DNA of 10,300 nucleotides from Zygnema cylindricum (GCA_037447655.1 JBBHKE010000360.1:133519-143818), one strand, 5' to 3'. Shown: positions 1-6,749, counted from the stretch's first letter. Notes: generated by a model not told the origin, from the letters alone. Program-made: numbers and translations.

Positions 1-86
1 ATATGTTTAATTGCGCGGAAAGTCAGGGGGCTTGTGAGCTGTGGAACGTACAGAATGGCGCGAAAAAAATTGTCCTTTACTGACCG

Positions 87-318
87 TACTACACCGTGTA
101 TCGCTATTAGTGTTAATAGTTTTTTCGCCACTTAAAAGTTAAAACATCTTTTCCCCGTACACACTTGTCCGATTGTCAATTTAAGACCGCCAATCGGAGG
201 CTGAGAATCTTACCTTTCAATCGCAACCGTCAAATCTAAAAACTGACATGTGTGTACGGAGAAAATATATTTTAAGAGACGAACAAAAACATTAGCACTA
301 ATAGCGATTCACGGTCGC
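87..318. mobile_element. Inner inverted-repeat MITE copy
   Basis: The end sequence at 87-119 is matched in inverse by TTAGCACTAATAGCGATTCACGGT at 292-315. A second inverted pair lies inside: CCCCGTACACACTTGTC near 153-168 against GACATGTGTGTACGGAG at 245-261. Together they describe a 230-base palindromic element sharing its left end with the larger 85-756 unit. Either this is one complete small copy and 319-756 is the remainder of another, or one end was duplicated. Confidence 0.45.
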
Positions 319-367
319 TTAACCTTTAGCTTCCCGACAACGTTACCCAAAAGTTTTTATTTCAAAG

Positions 368-699
368 CATAGTTCAAAAGTAGGTGAAAGTAGGCCCATA
401 CAATATGCCTATTGTATGCAAAACATACAATATGCCCTTAAGACCCATATTGTATTGGTCGAAAAATGAAAAAAAATAGTTACAGGGACCTCAAAACTCA
501 CAAAAAAGAAAAATTGTCCGAATGTTTTTCAAAATTTAGACATGACGTTTAATTCTCTATCGATTGATGTGCAACTCAACCCTGTTACTATTTTTTTTCA
601 TTTTGCGACCAATACAATATGGGTCTTAAGGGCATATTGTATGTTTTGCGTACAATAGGCATATTGTATGGGCGTACTTTCACCTACTTTTGAACTATG
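368..699. repeat. Long foldback: two 120-base arms, 92-base loop
   Basis: Bases 368-487 are the reverse complement of 580-699 with no gaps and four mismatches by hand alignment, about 97% identity. The loop is 488-579. Each arm itself contains short inverted words (ATACAATATG and CATATTGTAT around a central CTTAAG). Transcribed from either strand it would fold into a nearly perfect 120 base-pair stem. It is much better conserved than the ends of the element that encloses it, so the arms are recent or are kept alike by gene conversion. No target duplication was found directly at its borders. Confidence 0.92.
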
Positions 700-756
700 G
701 GTGTAAGCGGCGAAAAAGTTGTTAACACTAATAGCGACTCACGGTGTACTGTATTG

Positions 757-1870
757 ACGATTTTTGAATTTGACAGAATTGCCTTTACAATACGACGAAG
801 AGCTTTGAACTTGGATATTGTACTTAAAGTACATAAGTACAGAGGTGAACATGTAGATTACATTTCCCACGTGTAGAAATATATCGCCAGTTGTAATAAG
901 TGCAGGACAAAATATTTGCGTTCGGAATTTCTGTCTCATATGAATATAAATAGAAAAATTTGCGGCAGCCGCCGTGGAACCTTATGAAATGACAGATTTG
1001 AAGCTTTTTTTTTCTGGTCACTCTAGTTGCTTCTTCTAAATTTTTGAAAAAAAAAATCGGCGATATAAATGGAAACGCAAAATACTTTATCGCCTTAAAT
1101 TTCCCTAGCAACATGTGAAAACCTGCCGAATAATAGATCTACACGTGTGAAAAAAGTCAAAAAAAACAAATATGTATTCTAACAGCATACATTTCTGTAC
1201 GAATATATACAAAAATACTTGTACGGAATAGTTTGTCATAAGATGAAAAAGTGTGTTAAAATGATTGCCGTTGACATAGCAGATTCTCCCCCGTCGATAT
1301 ATTATTATTTTTTCCCCTGTCAAGAATTCACAGATGCGACAAAAGATAAAATTAAATAATGTGAACTCCTCACGTGTCAGCTCTCAAATCTAATCGCCGA
1401 AAATCTTGCTTCAGAATCCGCCACGTCAAAAAAAGTTAACGCATGTCCTGAAGCCAAAGTACAGTATTGTACGGAGTCTGTGACGGAGAGCCTTTCACTA
1501 AAATTGTTGTATGGTTCAAATGACAGAATCCTATTGGTCAATGTTTCTGTTTATGATAAAAAGACAAAAAGTGATCGCGAGTCCGCTAACTTTTTATGAT
1601 ATTGAGGGCTCTCTGTTAAAAATATACATTTTGGCATTTTTCATGTTTTTTATGCTCAAACGCAATTTCCGAATCTCAAAGAAATCTCGATCTTGTCGTA
1701 CCTGTCTTACACGCTTCAAAATATTTAAATTTTAAAGATTAGATTCACCTCAGGCATTCATTGGTGTGTACGCTTCTATTATAAAAATAACTTTTTCGTC
1801 GTTGCTCGTTTCGCGGACAAAAATGCCATTTTTAAAATTAATCGCTCGATAAAACGGTTAGAATGATCGT
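757..1870. other. Anonymous AT-rich stretch without a supported gene
   Basis: All frames here are short (under 100 codons) and give low-complexity Phe/Lys/Ile-rich translations without family resemblance. The only structures seen are a 13-base palindrome GTACTTAAAGTAC at 820-832 and three copies of GTACGG (1221, 1469, 1869). No RNA gene, long repeat or convincing exon was seen. Confidence 0.6.
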
Positions 1871-1930
1871 ACGGTATGAGGGTTTTTCAGGGTTTTTCAT
1901 GAATTTTTAGGGTTATTGAGGGCTATTTAA
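1871..1930 (+). repeat. Degenerate 10-base tandem repeat
   Basis: Read in steps of ten from 1881 the sequence runs GGTTTTTCAG, GGTTTTTCAT, GAATTTTTAG, GGTTATTGAG, GGCTATTTAA. The first two differ by one base and the others drift progressively. The preceding ten bases (ACGGTATGAG) may be a sixth unit. Confidence 0.5.
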
Positions 1931-2044
1931 CAATAAAAATAACTGAATCGACAAATGTAGCGCTGCCGTAACACCGGTATATGCCCGATGCCATTAATTT
2001 CTTTTAATCTAATATCCATTCACGGTGACCGGTGAGTAAATTTT

Positions 2045-2166
2045 AAATAGAGTATAAAGGAATTAAATCGTTTGGCCGCCTTCAAAAACTGAAAAAAGGC
2101 TTAGAGATTTTTTTTTCCTAAATAGGGTATAAAGAAGTAAAAATCGTTTGGCCGCCTTTAGAAACG
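2045..2166 (+). repeat. Two-copy tandem repeat, period about 75
   Basis: Bases 2045-2091 and 2120-2166 align throughout: AAATAG, RGTATAAAG, AATCGTTTGGCCGCCTT. The core CGTTTGGCCGCCTT is exact in both. About 80% of positions agree, so the duplication is not recent. A GTATAAAG word in each copy resembles a TATA box but nothing downstream supports a promoter. Confidence 0.8.
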
Positions 2167-2342
2167 GCCTTTAGGGAAATTTATTTGTACGGACAAAACT
2201 GTACGGCCAATCGCACGCCTTATTGTTTTTCCAGGTCGGTCAGAAAATAAGATATGGATGGACGGCGGAAATAAATGGAAATAAAAAAAAATTATAAGAC
2301 GGCGTAACAATTTTCTGACTCATAAATGATACTAGATTCTGT

Positions 2343-2352
2343 GACACGTGTC
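2343..2352. promoter_or_regulatory. GACACGTGTC palindrome (E-box/G-box core)
   Basis: This is a perfect 10-base palindrome around CACGTG, a bHLH or bZIP-type core. No gene is seen beside it, so a regulatory role is only a possibility. Confidence 0.12.
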
Positions 2353-2436
2353 GCTCTCCTAGCTGTTCACATTAATACGTATGGCATGGAAAGGACAGTT
2401 TTGTCTTTTGTGATAGGCTGCCCAAAATGTCAGAGA

Positions 2437-2640
2437 TTACAATATTTGACGTGGACAAGCACTGCAAAATTGTATAGTTTGTTTTGGCTTTTTAGATGAC
2501 GACAAAGGCAGGAGACAGCCATCGTCACTGGACGTGGTCATAGCGTCAGAGTCAGATTGACCTCCCCATAAAAAGAGCAAAATAGTACGGCTTTCAAATT
2601 GCCATGAATACCACACAGGACGGTTGATCCAAGCCGACAA
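2437..2640 (-). pseudogene. Weak exon-like frame, Ser/Asp-rich, unrecognised
   Basis: I do not recognise this 67-codon minus-strand frame. Its middle third, read from about 2570 down to 2480, gives a hydrophilic stretch QSDSDAMTTSSDDG followed by SSSKKPKQT. This is less hydrophobic than the random translations nearby. Just upstream on the minus strand is a T-rich run ending TATGGGGAG, a possible splice acceptor. A similar arrangement (GTAC, T-rich run, AG, then codons for S-N-S-D-A-I) lies on the plus strand at 6506-6550, suggesting two diverged copies of one gene fragment. No starting exon, donor partner or homology supports a working gene. Chance is quite possible. Confidence 0.15.
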
Positions 2641-2677
2641 AGACTGAATATTTTGTCGTTTTATTCCTTAAATCAGG

Positions 2678-2700
2678 TGACGTGTGACTAGATTGGATCC
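2678..2700 (+). repeat. Short dispersed repeat, copy 1
   Basis: TGACGTGTGAC then TTGGATCC matches TGACGCGTGGAC then CTGGATCC at 5399-5420. This is a weak member of the GGATCC-centred dispersed repeat described at 3441 and 5399. Confidence 0.3.
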
Positions 2701-3440
2701 GATAGAGATTTTTATTTTACATCGGTTTATACCCTTTGTAGCGTGAAAGTAAAAAGTTAAATTATCTTACGCGGCCACGCGGGCAACAGACGAAGGTGAG
2801 ACAAATCAGCCGACAAAGTAGAAAATGACAAAACAAAAAACGACAAAATGAAAGGTGCTGCAGGTGAAATTTTTGTAATAGCTAAAAATAAAATACGAAG
2901 CGAATCGACGGCAAGCGGTCAAAGGGTGAAATGCGCCAGCCGTCCTTTCGTTCTCATTACTATTTTTTGGCGGGTATTGGAGGGAAATGTTATAATTACA
3001 CCAGGGGAGTCTCTATATTTGCCATGATATACCCTGGAGTTTTGTTTTTAGTATAATTGCAGTAATTCGTACCCATGGTTCCTATACGACAGGCTGTACC
3101 AGCTTTTTGACGTACATATTGCGACAGACAGCTGTACGTGCTGTCACTCTAGACAAAATTATAAAGTTCTACCGTCCTGCTGGATCTATATACGTACAAT
3201 TTTTGTGATCTATTTTGTAGAGAATCAGCGAATGAAATCCGTACGCATTTTCACGTGAAATTGATTGCGGTAAAACTGCCACGTGGCCACAAAAAACGAT
3301 GATACTTTATACTATGAAAGTTCGCTGAACTGCCTGCCATAACTCCGTACTCTGCTATTATTTGATTGGTACAGCGTCACCACTTAAATCGAGGTGTACA
3401 ATTCTGTACGATTGCATTCCAAAAGAATTAAAGAAATAAT
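2701..3440. other. Anonymous stretch without a supported gene
   Basis: No frame here looks coding. The visible structure is minor: GACAAA recurs at 2813, 2825 and 2838, and ACCAGGG near 3000-3006 can pair with CCCTGG at 3032-3037, with AATTATA-like words on either side. One E2F-like word TTTTTTGGCGGG lies near 2964-2975. None of this is enough to call a gene. Confidence 0.55.
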
Positions 3441-3480
3441 CGGCTGGATCCGTAGTAGTTACAGAGATTTTGGCTGTAGT
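3441..3480 (+). repeat. Short dispersed repeat, copy 2
   Basis: The 11-mer CGGCTGGATCC at 3441-3451 is exact at 5410-5420. After a variable gap both copies continue ACAG then ATTTTGGC. Same orientation, about 2 kb apart. Confidence 0.5.
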
Positions 3481-3631
3481 GATGATTCGTGCGCTTAGAT
3501 GAGGTTCCCGTCGTCGCAAAACGCCAAAAAGCTCGATGTTCCGCTGTCGGGAGAGTCAAATATCACGCGTGCTGCCTAGAACGCTTATTCGCTGAAATTT
3601 TTTTCAGCCAATCCTGTACGTTCCACAGCAC

Positions 3632-3764
3632 ACTACACCGCCCATCGCTTTTTAAAGTTGGTAATTGATTTATCAGGGTTAACACATTAATATAAATATC
3701 TACACTAAATTAATATATGCAGCATGCATTAATTTGGACCTTTTAAATCAAAAAGCATATAAGC
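3632..3764 (+). mobile_element. Truncated or nested end of the ACACCG element family
   Basis: ACTACACCGCCCATCGCT at 3632-3649 matches the family end seen at 88-104 and 3765-3780. There is no matching inverse end before the next copy at 3765, so this is either a truncated copy or the outer end of a nested pair closing at 4392. It abuts the right end of the 3.6 kb unit. An imperfect hairpin of AATTAAT and TGCA words lies near 3709-3737. Confidence 0.4.
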
Positions 3765-4392
3765 ACTACACCGCCAATCGTAATTAGAGTAATTAAAAAA
3801 TTAGAGTAAAAAAACAAAAAAAAACAATTAGAGTAATTGACGCTAATTTATGTGATAGAGCTTTTTCAACTATGAAGTTTACTATAATTTATTTAGTTAT
3901 TCTATATTGGGTTTTGTCGGCGATAATTATGTGCGCGATAATTATGAACACTAAATTACGTATACTTACAAAATGTGTCAGTCCGGTATTGTATTGACGT
4001 CATTATGACGCTAATAATATTTGTCGCATTGAATGTCAGTTAATGTTCACAATGACGACGATGCTGTCGACGGACGAGAGTTATGCGAACGGCTTTTTTT
4101 CAATATGATTCATTTTTTGTTTAGTGCGATTTCACGTGCGAGCGCGATTCTATTAAATCATTATTTGTACCTTTTTACTTATAAAAGTAAATTTTTGCAC
4201 GGTCAAACGTTGTCCGTACTCCACACTATTTAATAATTACCTATATTAGAATGTTTTACGCTAATTAAACCTCACCTAAATTAGAATAATGAAAAAATTA
4301 GAATCGACTACTCTATTTGATGTGATAGAGTCGAAATTTCGAGCGACCGAATTAGAGTAATTTACTCTAATTACGATTCGCGGTGTACTGTA
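3765..4392. mobile_element. MITE, about 628 bases, ACACCG..ATCG ends
   Basis: The left end at 3765-3794 reads ACTACACCGCCAATCG then TAATTAGAGTAATT. The right end at 4361-4392 is its inverse, TTACTCTAATTACGATTCG then CGGTGTACTGTA. The ends agree over about 27 bases with two mismatches. The sub-word AATTAGAGTAA is repeated near both ends (3783, 3799, 3827, 4351 and inverted at 4362), and TGTGATAGAG occurs near each end (3851, 4321). The interior shows no transposase, and its open frames are short and not conserved in character. It appears to be a non-autonomous member of the family at 85-756 and 4398-4608. Confidence 0.65.
4351..4371. repeat. Perfect 21-base palindrome
   Basis: ATTAGAGTAA at 4351-4360 and TTACTCTAAT at 4362-4371 are exact inverses around a single T. 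It sits at the inner edge of the right end of the 3765-4392 element. Confidence 0.85.
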
Positions 4393-4397
4393 ATGTG

Positions 4398-4608
4398 CTG
4401 TACACCGTGAATCGTTATTAGCCTTATGTACGCTATATCGGCACCCCAAAATTTTGACATTGATACCTTAAATATAATAAATTACACTAATTAAAGACGT
4501 GGACCATTATTTGCCACGTCTCCTGACACTAAATTATAATGAATGACACTAATTTTTTCTTTACACTAATAATTTCTATACGCTAATAACGATTCAAGGT
4601 GTACTGTA
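4398..4608. mobile_element. Small MITE, about 211 bases
   Basis: The left end at 4401-4421 reads TACACCGTGAATCGTTATTAG and the right end at 4583-4603 is its inverse with one mismatch. It lies back to back with the end of the previous element, only about five bases apart, so one inserted beside or into the other. Imperfect flanking words TAATGTG (4391-4397) and TATTGTA (4607-4613) could be target duplications or part of the ends. The interior is AT-rich with repeated ACACTAAT and no coding capacity. Confidence 0.7.
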
Positions 4609-5320
4609 TTGTAGTTTACGATTTCGGATCAACAAAACATTCTGATAGTGAAGGGCGGCGGACCCGCCGGGCTTGAATATTAGGGCAAGGTTCCATTAGG
4701 GGAAAAATGACGTTGTTTACTGGAAGTCGTACTGCTTCGTACATTGCCGTACCAAAAAAAAAAATGTCAGAAAATCAAGCCTACTGGATGAGAGATTTGA
4801 TTCTCCACGTTTATGGGCGTAAACTTGGACCGTCGGATGCATAATCGGATACGCCATCGACTCACACTTTCAGTTCGCGACAAGTGACCCAGAGTAGGTC
4901 AATTCTTAGCGCCTGAACGTATACCATCGTGCCTCGTGGAAAAGTGATAAAATATCCACGACGACCGCGCGACCAGGTGGGTACACGTCGCATATGACAT
5001 GTGCCTTACGCCACGGAGGATGCGAGGCCACCGGAAGCCGCAAGAAAATCTTTGACGGAGGATATTGTTTCACGAGTCTGTTGCCATCCACTTACCATTA
5101 CAGCTTTACAAATATTAAATTTCGTCCGTCCGTACATATTTTATTCAATACTTCGTACGAGTCACTTTTTACCTTTGCTGGTTACAAACATGTGGTCGCA
5201 ATTCGCTGTCATAGATTCTTTGAAGATTACTAGAATCGTATTCATTTATTCCGTGGACCAATAAACGTTTGCCACGCAAATAAAATGTCGGTTACTGACC
5301 CGACACAATGGAACCATGGC
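4609..5320. other. Anonymous stretch without a supported gene
   Basis: Bases 4900-5090 are richer in GC and open in three frames at once, but the translations show no recognisable family. A strong donor-like word GGTAAGTGG lies on the minus strand near 5087-5095 without a matching exon. A GC-rich palindrome GGCGGACCCGCC lies at 4657-4668. Its surroundings resemble, in inverse, the sequence at 6791-6815. Confidence 0.5.
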
Positions 5321-5321
5321 T

Positions 5322-5350
5322 TCAGTAAACGATTTTTTGACGTTTACTGA
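5322..5350. repeat. Perfect stem-loop, 10-base arms
   Basis: TCAGTAAACG at 5322-5331 and CGTTTACTGA at 5341-5350 are exact inverses with a 9-base loop ATTTTTTGA. No U-run or coding end follows it, so it is not called a terminator. Confidence 0.75.
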
Positions 5351-5398
5351 GACTGCCTAATGGAATAATGCTCTTATAAAAAATTACGATTGAAAATT

Positions 5399-5450
5399 TG
5401 ACGCGTGGACGGCTGGATCCATGGTATAAGTGTACAGCTCATTTTGGCGT
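5399..5450 (+). repeat. Short dispersed repeat, copy 3
   Basis: This copy shares CGGCTGGATCC and ATTTTGGC with 3441-3480, and TGACGCGTGGAC with 2678. Its continuation GGCGTTTTAAGGTCACGTCA (5446-5465) is, in inverse, similar to the GACGTGAC..AACGCCAAAA core of the tandem repeat at 5829-6060. That links these repeats into one family. Confidence 0.5.
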
Positions 5451-5634
5451 TTTAAGGTCACGTCAAAATCTCATAGAATTGTCGGTCCTGTCTTTTTCCC
5501 GATTCTTCCAGTATTTTGTCGCCGAAGGTACTTGACGTCCTGTCTGACGTGGCACTCTTTGTTTCTGAGTCATATATTCTGATAGACCCTGGCGTCAATT
5601 TCTATGTCACATTATTACAATACGACAGCGTAAC

Positions 5635-5931
5635 TTATAACTTTCTGTTATCTTGAAATATCACTCTTAGGGCAAACCGAAGGCCTTCGATTTCGAGATC
5701 CAACCGTACAGAATTGACTAATCGGAGGGCGCAAATCATTTCGACAAGAAATCGGAGATCACTCCTCGATTTCCTATCGTAAGCTTCGAGACGATTCCGC
5801 CAATGAAAACTGAGCACGTCTAGAAAATCCAGACGAAATGTCGGTGCTGTTTCTACATGCTTGACGTGACCCCAACGCCAAAATACGGGTAGTTGTAAAG
5901 ATGAGATTTCATAAATTTCAAAAAAAAACAA
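5635..5931 (-). pseudogene. Minus-strand frame with internal LRFALRV-like repeats
   Basis: I do not recognise this 98-codon frame. Its C-terminal half carries related short blocks: DLRFLVEM, ICALRLV and EGLRFALRVIF, spaced about 15-18 residues apart. That suggests degenerate tandem repetition of Leu/Arg-rich segments. LRFALRV recurs as MRFALRV in another minus-strand frame at 6375-6653. The two codings share 14 of 21 bases, and six of seven residues match, with four codons differing only synonymously. The 5' half overlaps one copy of the tandem repeat at 5829-6060, which does not keep a frame in its second copy. No membrane segment, signal peptide or catalytic motif is visible. It may be a decayed exon or a chance opening. 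Confidence 0.17.
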
Positions 5932-6060
5932 AAATCGCGTGTAGTGAAGGGCCCCGTCCAGTCAAAATATCGGCGTGGTTTTTTACATGTTTGTCGTTAC
6001 CACAACGCCAAAATTTGGCCCCGAGTAAAAGTGTTGATGTTTCACCAAAAAAACACAAGA
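5829..6060 (+). repeat. Diverged tandem duplication, period about 129
   Basis: Copy one (5829-5930) and copy two (5958-6060) align end to end: CCAG, TCGGYG, CTACATG/TTACATG, TGACGT/TGTCGT, then AACGCCAAAAT, then GTAAAGAT/GTAAAAGT and an A-rich tail. About three-quarters of positions agree. The core AACGCCAAAAT is exact at 5874 and 6004. Confidence 0.7.
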
Positions 6061-6151
6061 AAAAGGCGGGAAAATTCTAGAAAACTAAGGGTGTGTCCCC
6101 ATGTGCATAAGTAAGGGTTTTTTTCTGTCGTTTTGCCGTAAAACTTAGCGC

Positions 6152-6234
6152 CGTACTGCCTAAGTTGCAACCGTACGAAGGAATCGCAAATTTGTAGAGT
6201 ACAATTTGCGTCATCCTTGAACTTAGGATGTACG
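6152..6234 (+). repeat. Extended imperfect hairpin, about 83 nt
   Basis: Four stem segments pair in order around a GAG loop at 6197-6199: CGTAC (6152) with GTACG (6230), CCTAAGTT (6159) with AACTTAGG (6220), AAGGA (6178) with TCCTT (6214), and CGCAAATTTGTA (6185) with TACAATTTGCG (6200). One arm carries an unpaired 11-base bulge at 6167-6177. This could be a structured RNA, a small-RNA precursor or an old foldback element. Nothing in the sequence decides which. Confidence 0.6.
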
Positions 6235-6407
6235 AAAATTTTCGTCTTGTGCTTTTCGACCCACTTCTACAACAAAAAACGTCATCTTCAAACCTTTGTT
6301 TAAAACACATGCGCGATGTGATTTAAAATTAGGTTTTTTCTATTGACAAATAGGAACAATTTTTCGCACGTGCCTTAAATTTCGAAAAGATTCCTACGAT
6401 TTCCAAG

Positions 6408-6501
6408 GACAAAGAAAAGTACATAGTTCGCTATGTTCTGTCCGTTTGCGTTATAATAAGACAAAAAAAGTACATAGTTTGTTTGATTTTGTCCGTTTTC
6501 G
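6408..6501 (+). repeat. Tandem duplication, period 51-52
   Basis: GACAAAGAAAAGTACATAGTT..CTGTCCGTTTGCG (6408-6450) is repeated as GACAAAAAAAGTACATAGTT..TTGTCCGTTTTCG (6460-6501), about 80% identical. The inner 33-base cores are 51 bases apart. The whole pair differs by one more base through an A-run length change. Confidence 0.8.
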
Positions 6502-6526
6502 TCCAGTACGGATTTTTTATTTGCAG

Positions 6527-6644
6527 GGGTCTTCAAATTCTGATGCCATTTCACCTCAAGCGGACAGGCGACGCGAAGGGCAAAGCGCATCTTCTTCAAC
6601 CGTGAAACTGCCAGGCTGGAATGCGGTACGTCTACAATGTCACG
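6527..6644 (+). pseudogene. Exon-like segment with acceptor and donor sites, unrecognised
   Basis: A pyrimidine-rich run ending TTTATTTGCAG (6516-6526) is a good acceptor. After 118 open bases comes CACG|GTAAGA (6645), a good donor. An alternative donor GTACGT at 6626 gives 99 bases, exactly 33 codons. The open phase reads SSNSDAISPQADRRREGQ then SASSSTVKLPGW, hydrophilic and unlike the random frames nearby. Its start resembles the minus-strand frame at 2437-2640 (SDSDAM, then SSSKKP). The segment overlaps the opposite-strand frame at 6375-6653. No partner exons were identified, so this is at best a gene fragment. Confidence 0.2.
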
Positions 6645-6709
6645 GTAAGACATGCGACGTCACAAAGCAGTTCCAAAAAATAACGTGCGACCACATATTG
6701 TAGACTTTG

Positions 6710-6749
6710 ACAATCATCACAGGTATTGTGGACGTATACAATCGTCACA
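6710..6749 (+). repeat. Short direct repeat, period 28
   Basis: ACAATCATCACA at 6710-6721 and ACAATCGTCACA at 6738-6749 differ at one base. Confidence 0.5.

Larger units (their letters stand above)
85..756. mobile_element. MITE-like element with about 45-base terminal inverted repeats
   Basis: The left end at 91-136 reads ACACCGTG, ATCGCTATTAGTGTTAA, then TTTTTTCGCC and CTTA. The right end at 701-747 is the reverse complement with roughly three-quarters identity. Possible 7-base target duplications flank it: TACTGAC at 78-84 and TATTGAC at 752-758, one mismatch, which would put the boundaries near 85 and 751. The same ends recur at 3632, 3765, 4392, 4398 and 4608, so this is a multi-copy family. 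There is no coding capacity inside. A third copy of the end (292-318) and a long foldback (368-699) lie within it, so the element is nested or internally rearranged. Confidence 0.55.
32..3635. mobile_element. Possible 3.6 kb terminal-inverted-repeat element or composite
   Basis: The word GCTGTGGAACGTACAG at 38-53 returns exactly as its reverse complement at 3614-3629. Similarity continues inward on both sides (an ATGGC-like stretch then GAAAAAAATT, to about 72 and 3592) and weakly outward (TTGTGAGCTG against TAGTGTGCTG). This makes ends of about 40 bases with small gaps. Paired ends 3.6 kb apart are what a DNA transposon or a composite of nested small elements would leave. No transposase-like frame lies between them, so if real the unit is non-autonomous or decayed. 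I could not define a target-site duplication, because the right end merges with the start of another element at 3632. It could instead be two independent insertions of one small element in opposite orientation. Confidence 0.4.
3702..4587 (+). repeat. Ten same-strand copies of ACRCTAAW
   Basis: ACACTAAW or ACGCTAAT occurs at 3702, 3840, 3948, 4008, 4258, 4484, 4526, 4546, 4563 and 4580, all on the plus strand. Base composition predicts about 0.1. The word is also part of the element ends (ACACTAAT at 725, inverse at 107). The last five copies cluster within 105 bases of the right end of the 4398-4608 element, as subterminal transposase-binding repeats do in some DNA transposons. Confidence 0.65.
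6375..6653 (-). pseudogene. Minus-strand frame, 92 codons, with a 17-residue tandem repeat
   Basis: I do not recognise this frame. Toward its C-terminus the block NGQNQTNYVLF is followed 17 residues later by NGQNIANYVLF. The two 33-base copies (6465-6497 and 6414-6446) are exactly 51 bases apart. Three of their five differing codons change only synonymously, which is what a coding repeat would show. The N-terminal part carries MRFALRV, shared with the frame at 5635-5931. No known domain, signal or membrane anchor is visible. It overlaps, on the other strand, an exon-like segment with splice-type borders at 6527-6644, and both cannot easily be genes. Length and lack of homology keep confidence low. 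Confidence 0.22.

Noticed and set aside
1881-1920. Possible telomere-like AGGGTTTTT repeats
   Set aside because: Units are 10 bases, drift quickly and run for only about 50 bases. They do not form a regular telomeric array.
2235-2300. Splice-acceptor-like TTGTTTTTCCAG followed by a short open stretch
   Set aside because: The open stretch is only about 20 codons of Lys/Asn-rich sequence, with no donor and no resemblance to a known protein.
4033-4233. 66-codon plus-strand frame inside a MITE
   Set aside because: It has no resemblance to a transposase, and it lies in an element interior made of short repeated AT words.
4994-5264. Overlapping plus and minus open frames near the GC-richer patch
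   Set aside because: Three frames are open together, none shows a domain, and the only strong splice-like word lies outside a supporting exon.
5341-5350. Stem-loop at 5322-5350 as a transcription terminator
   Set aside because: The window is eukaryotic in character, no gene ends here and no U-run follows the stem.
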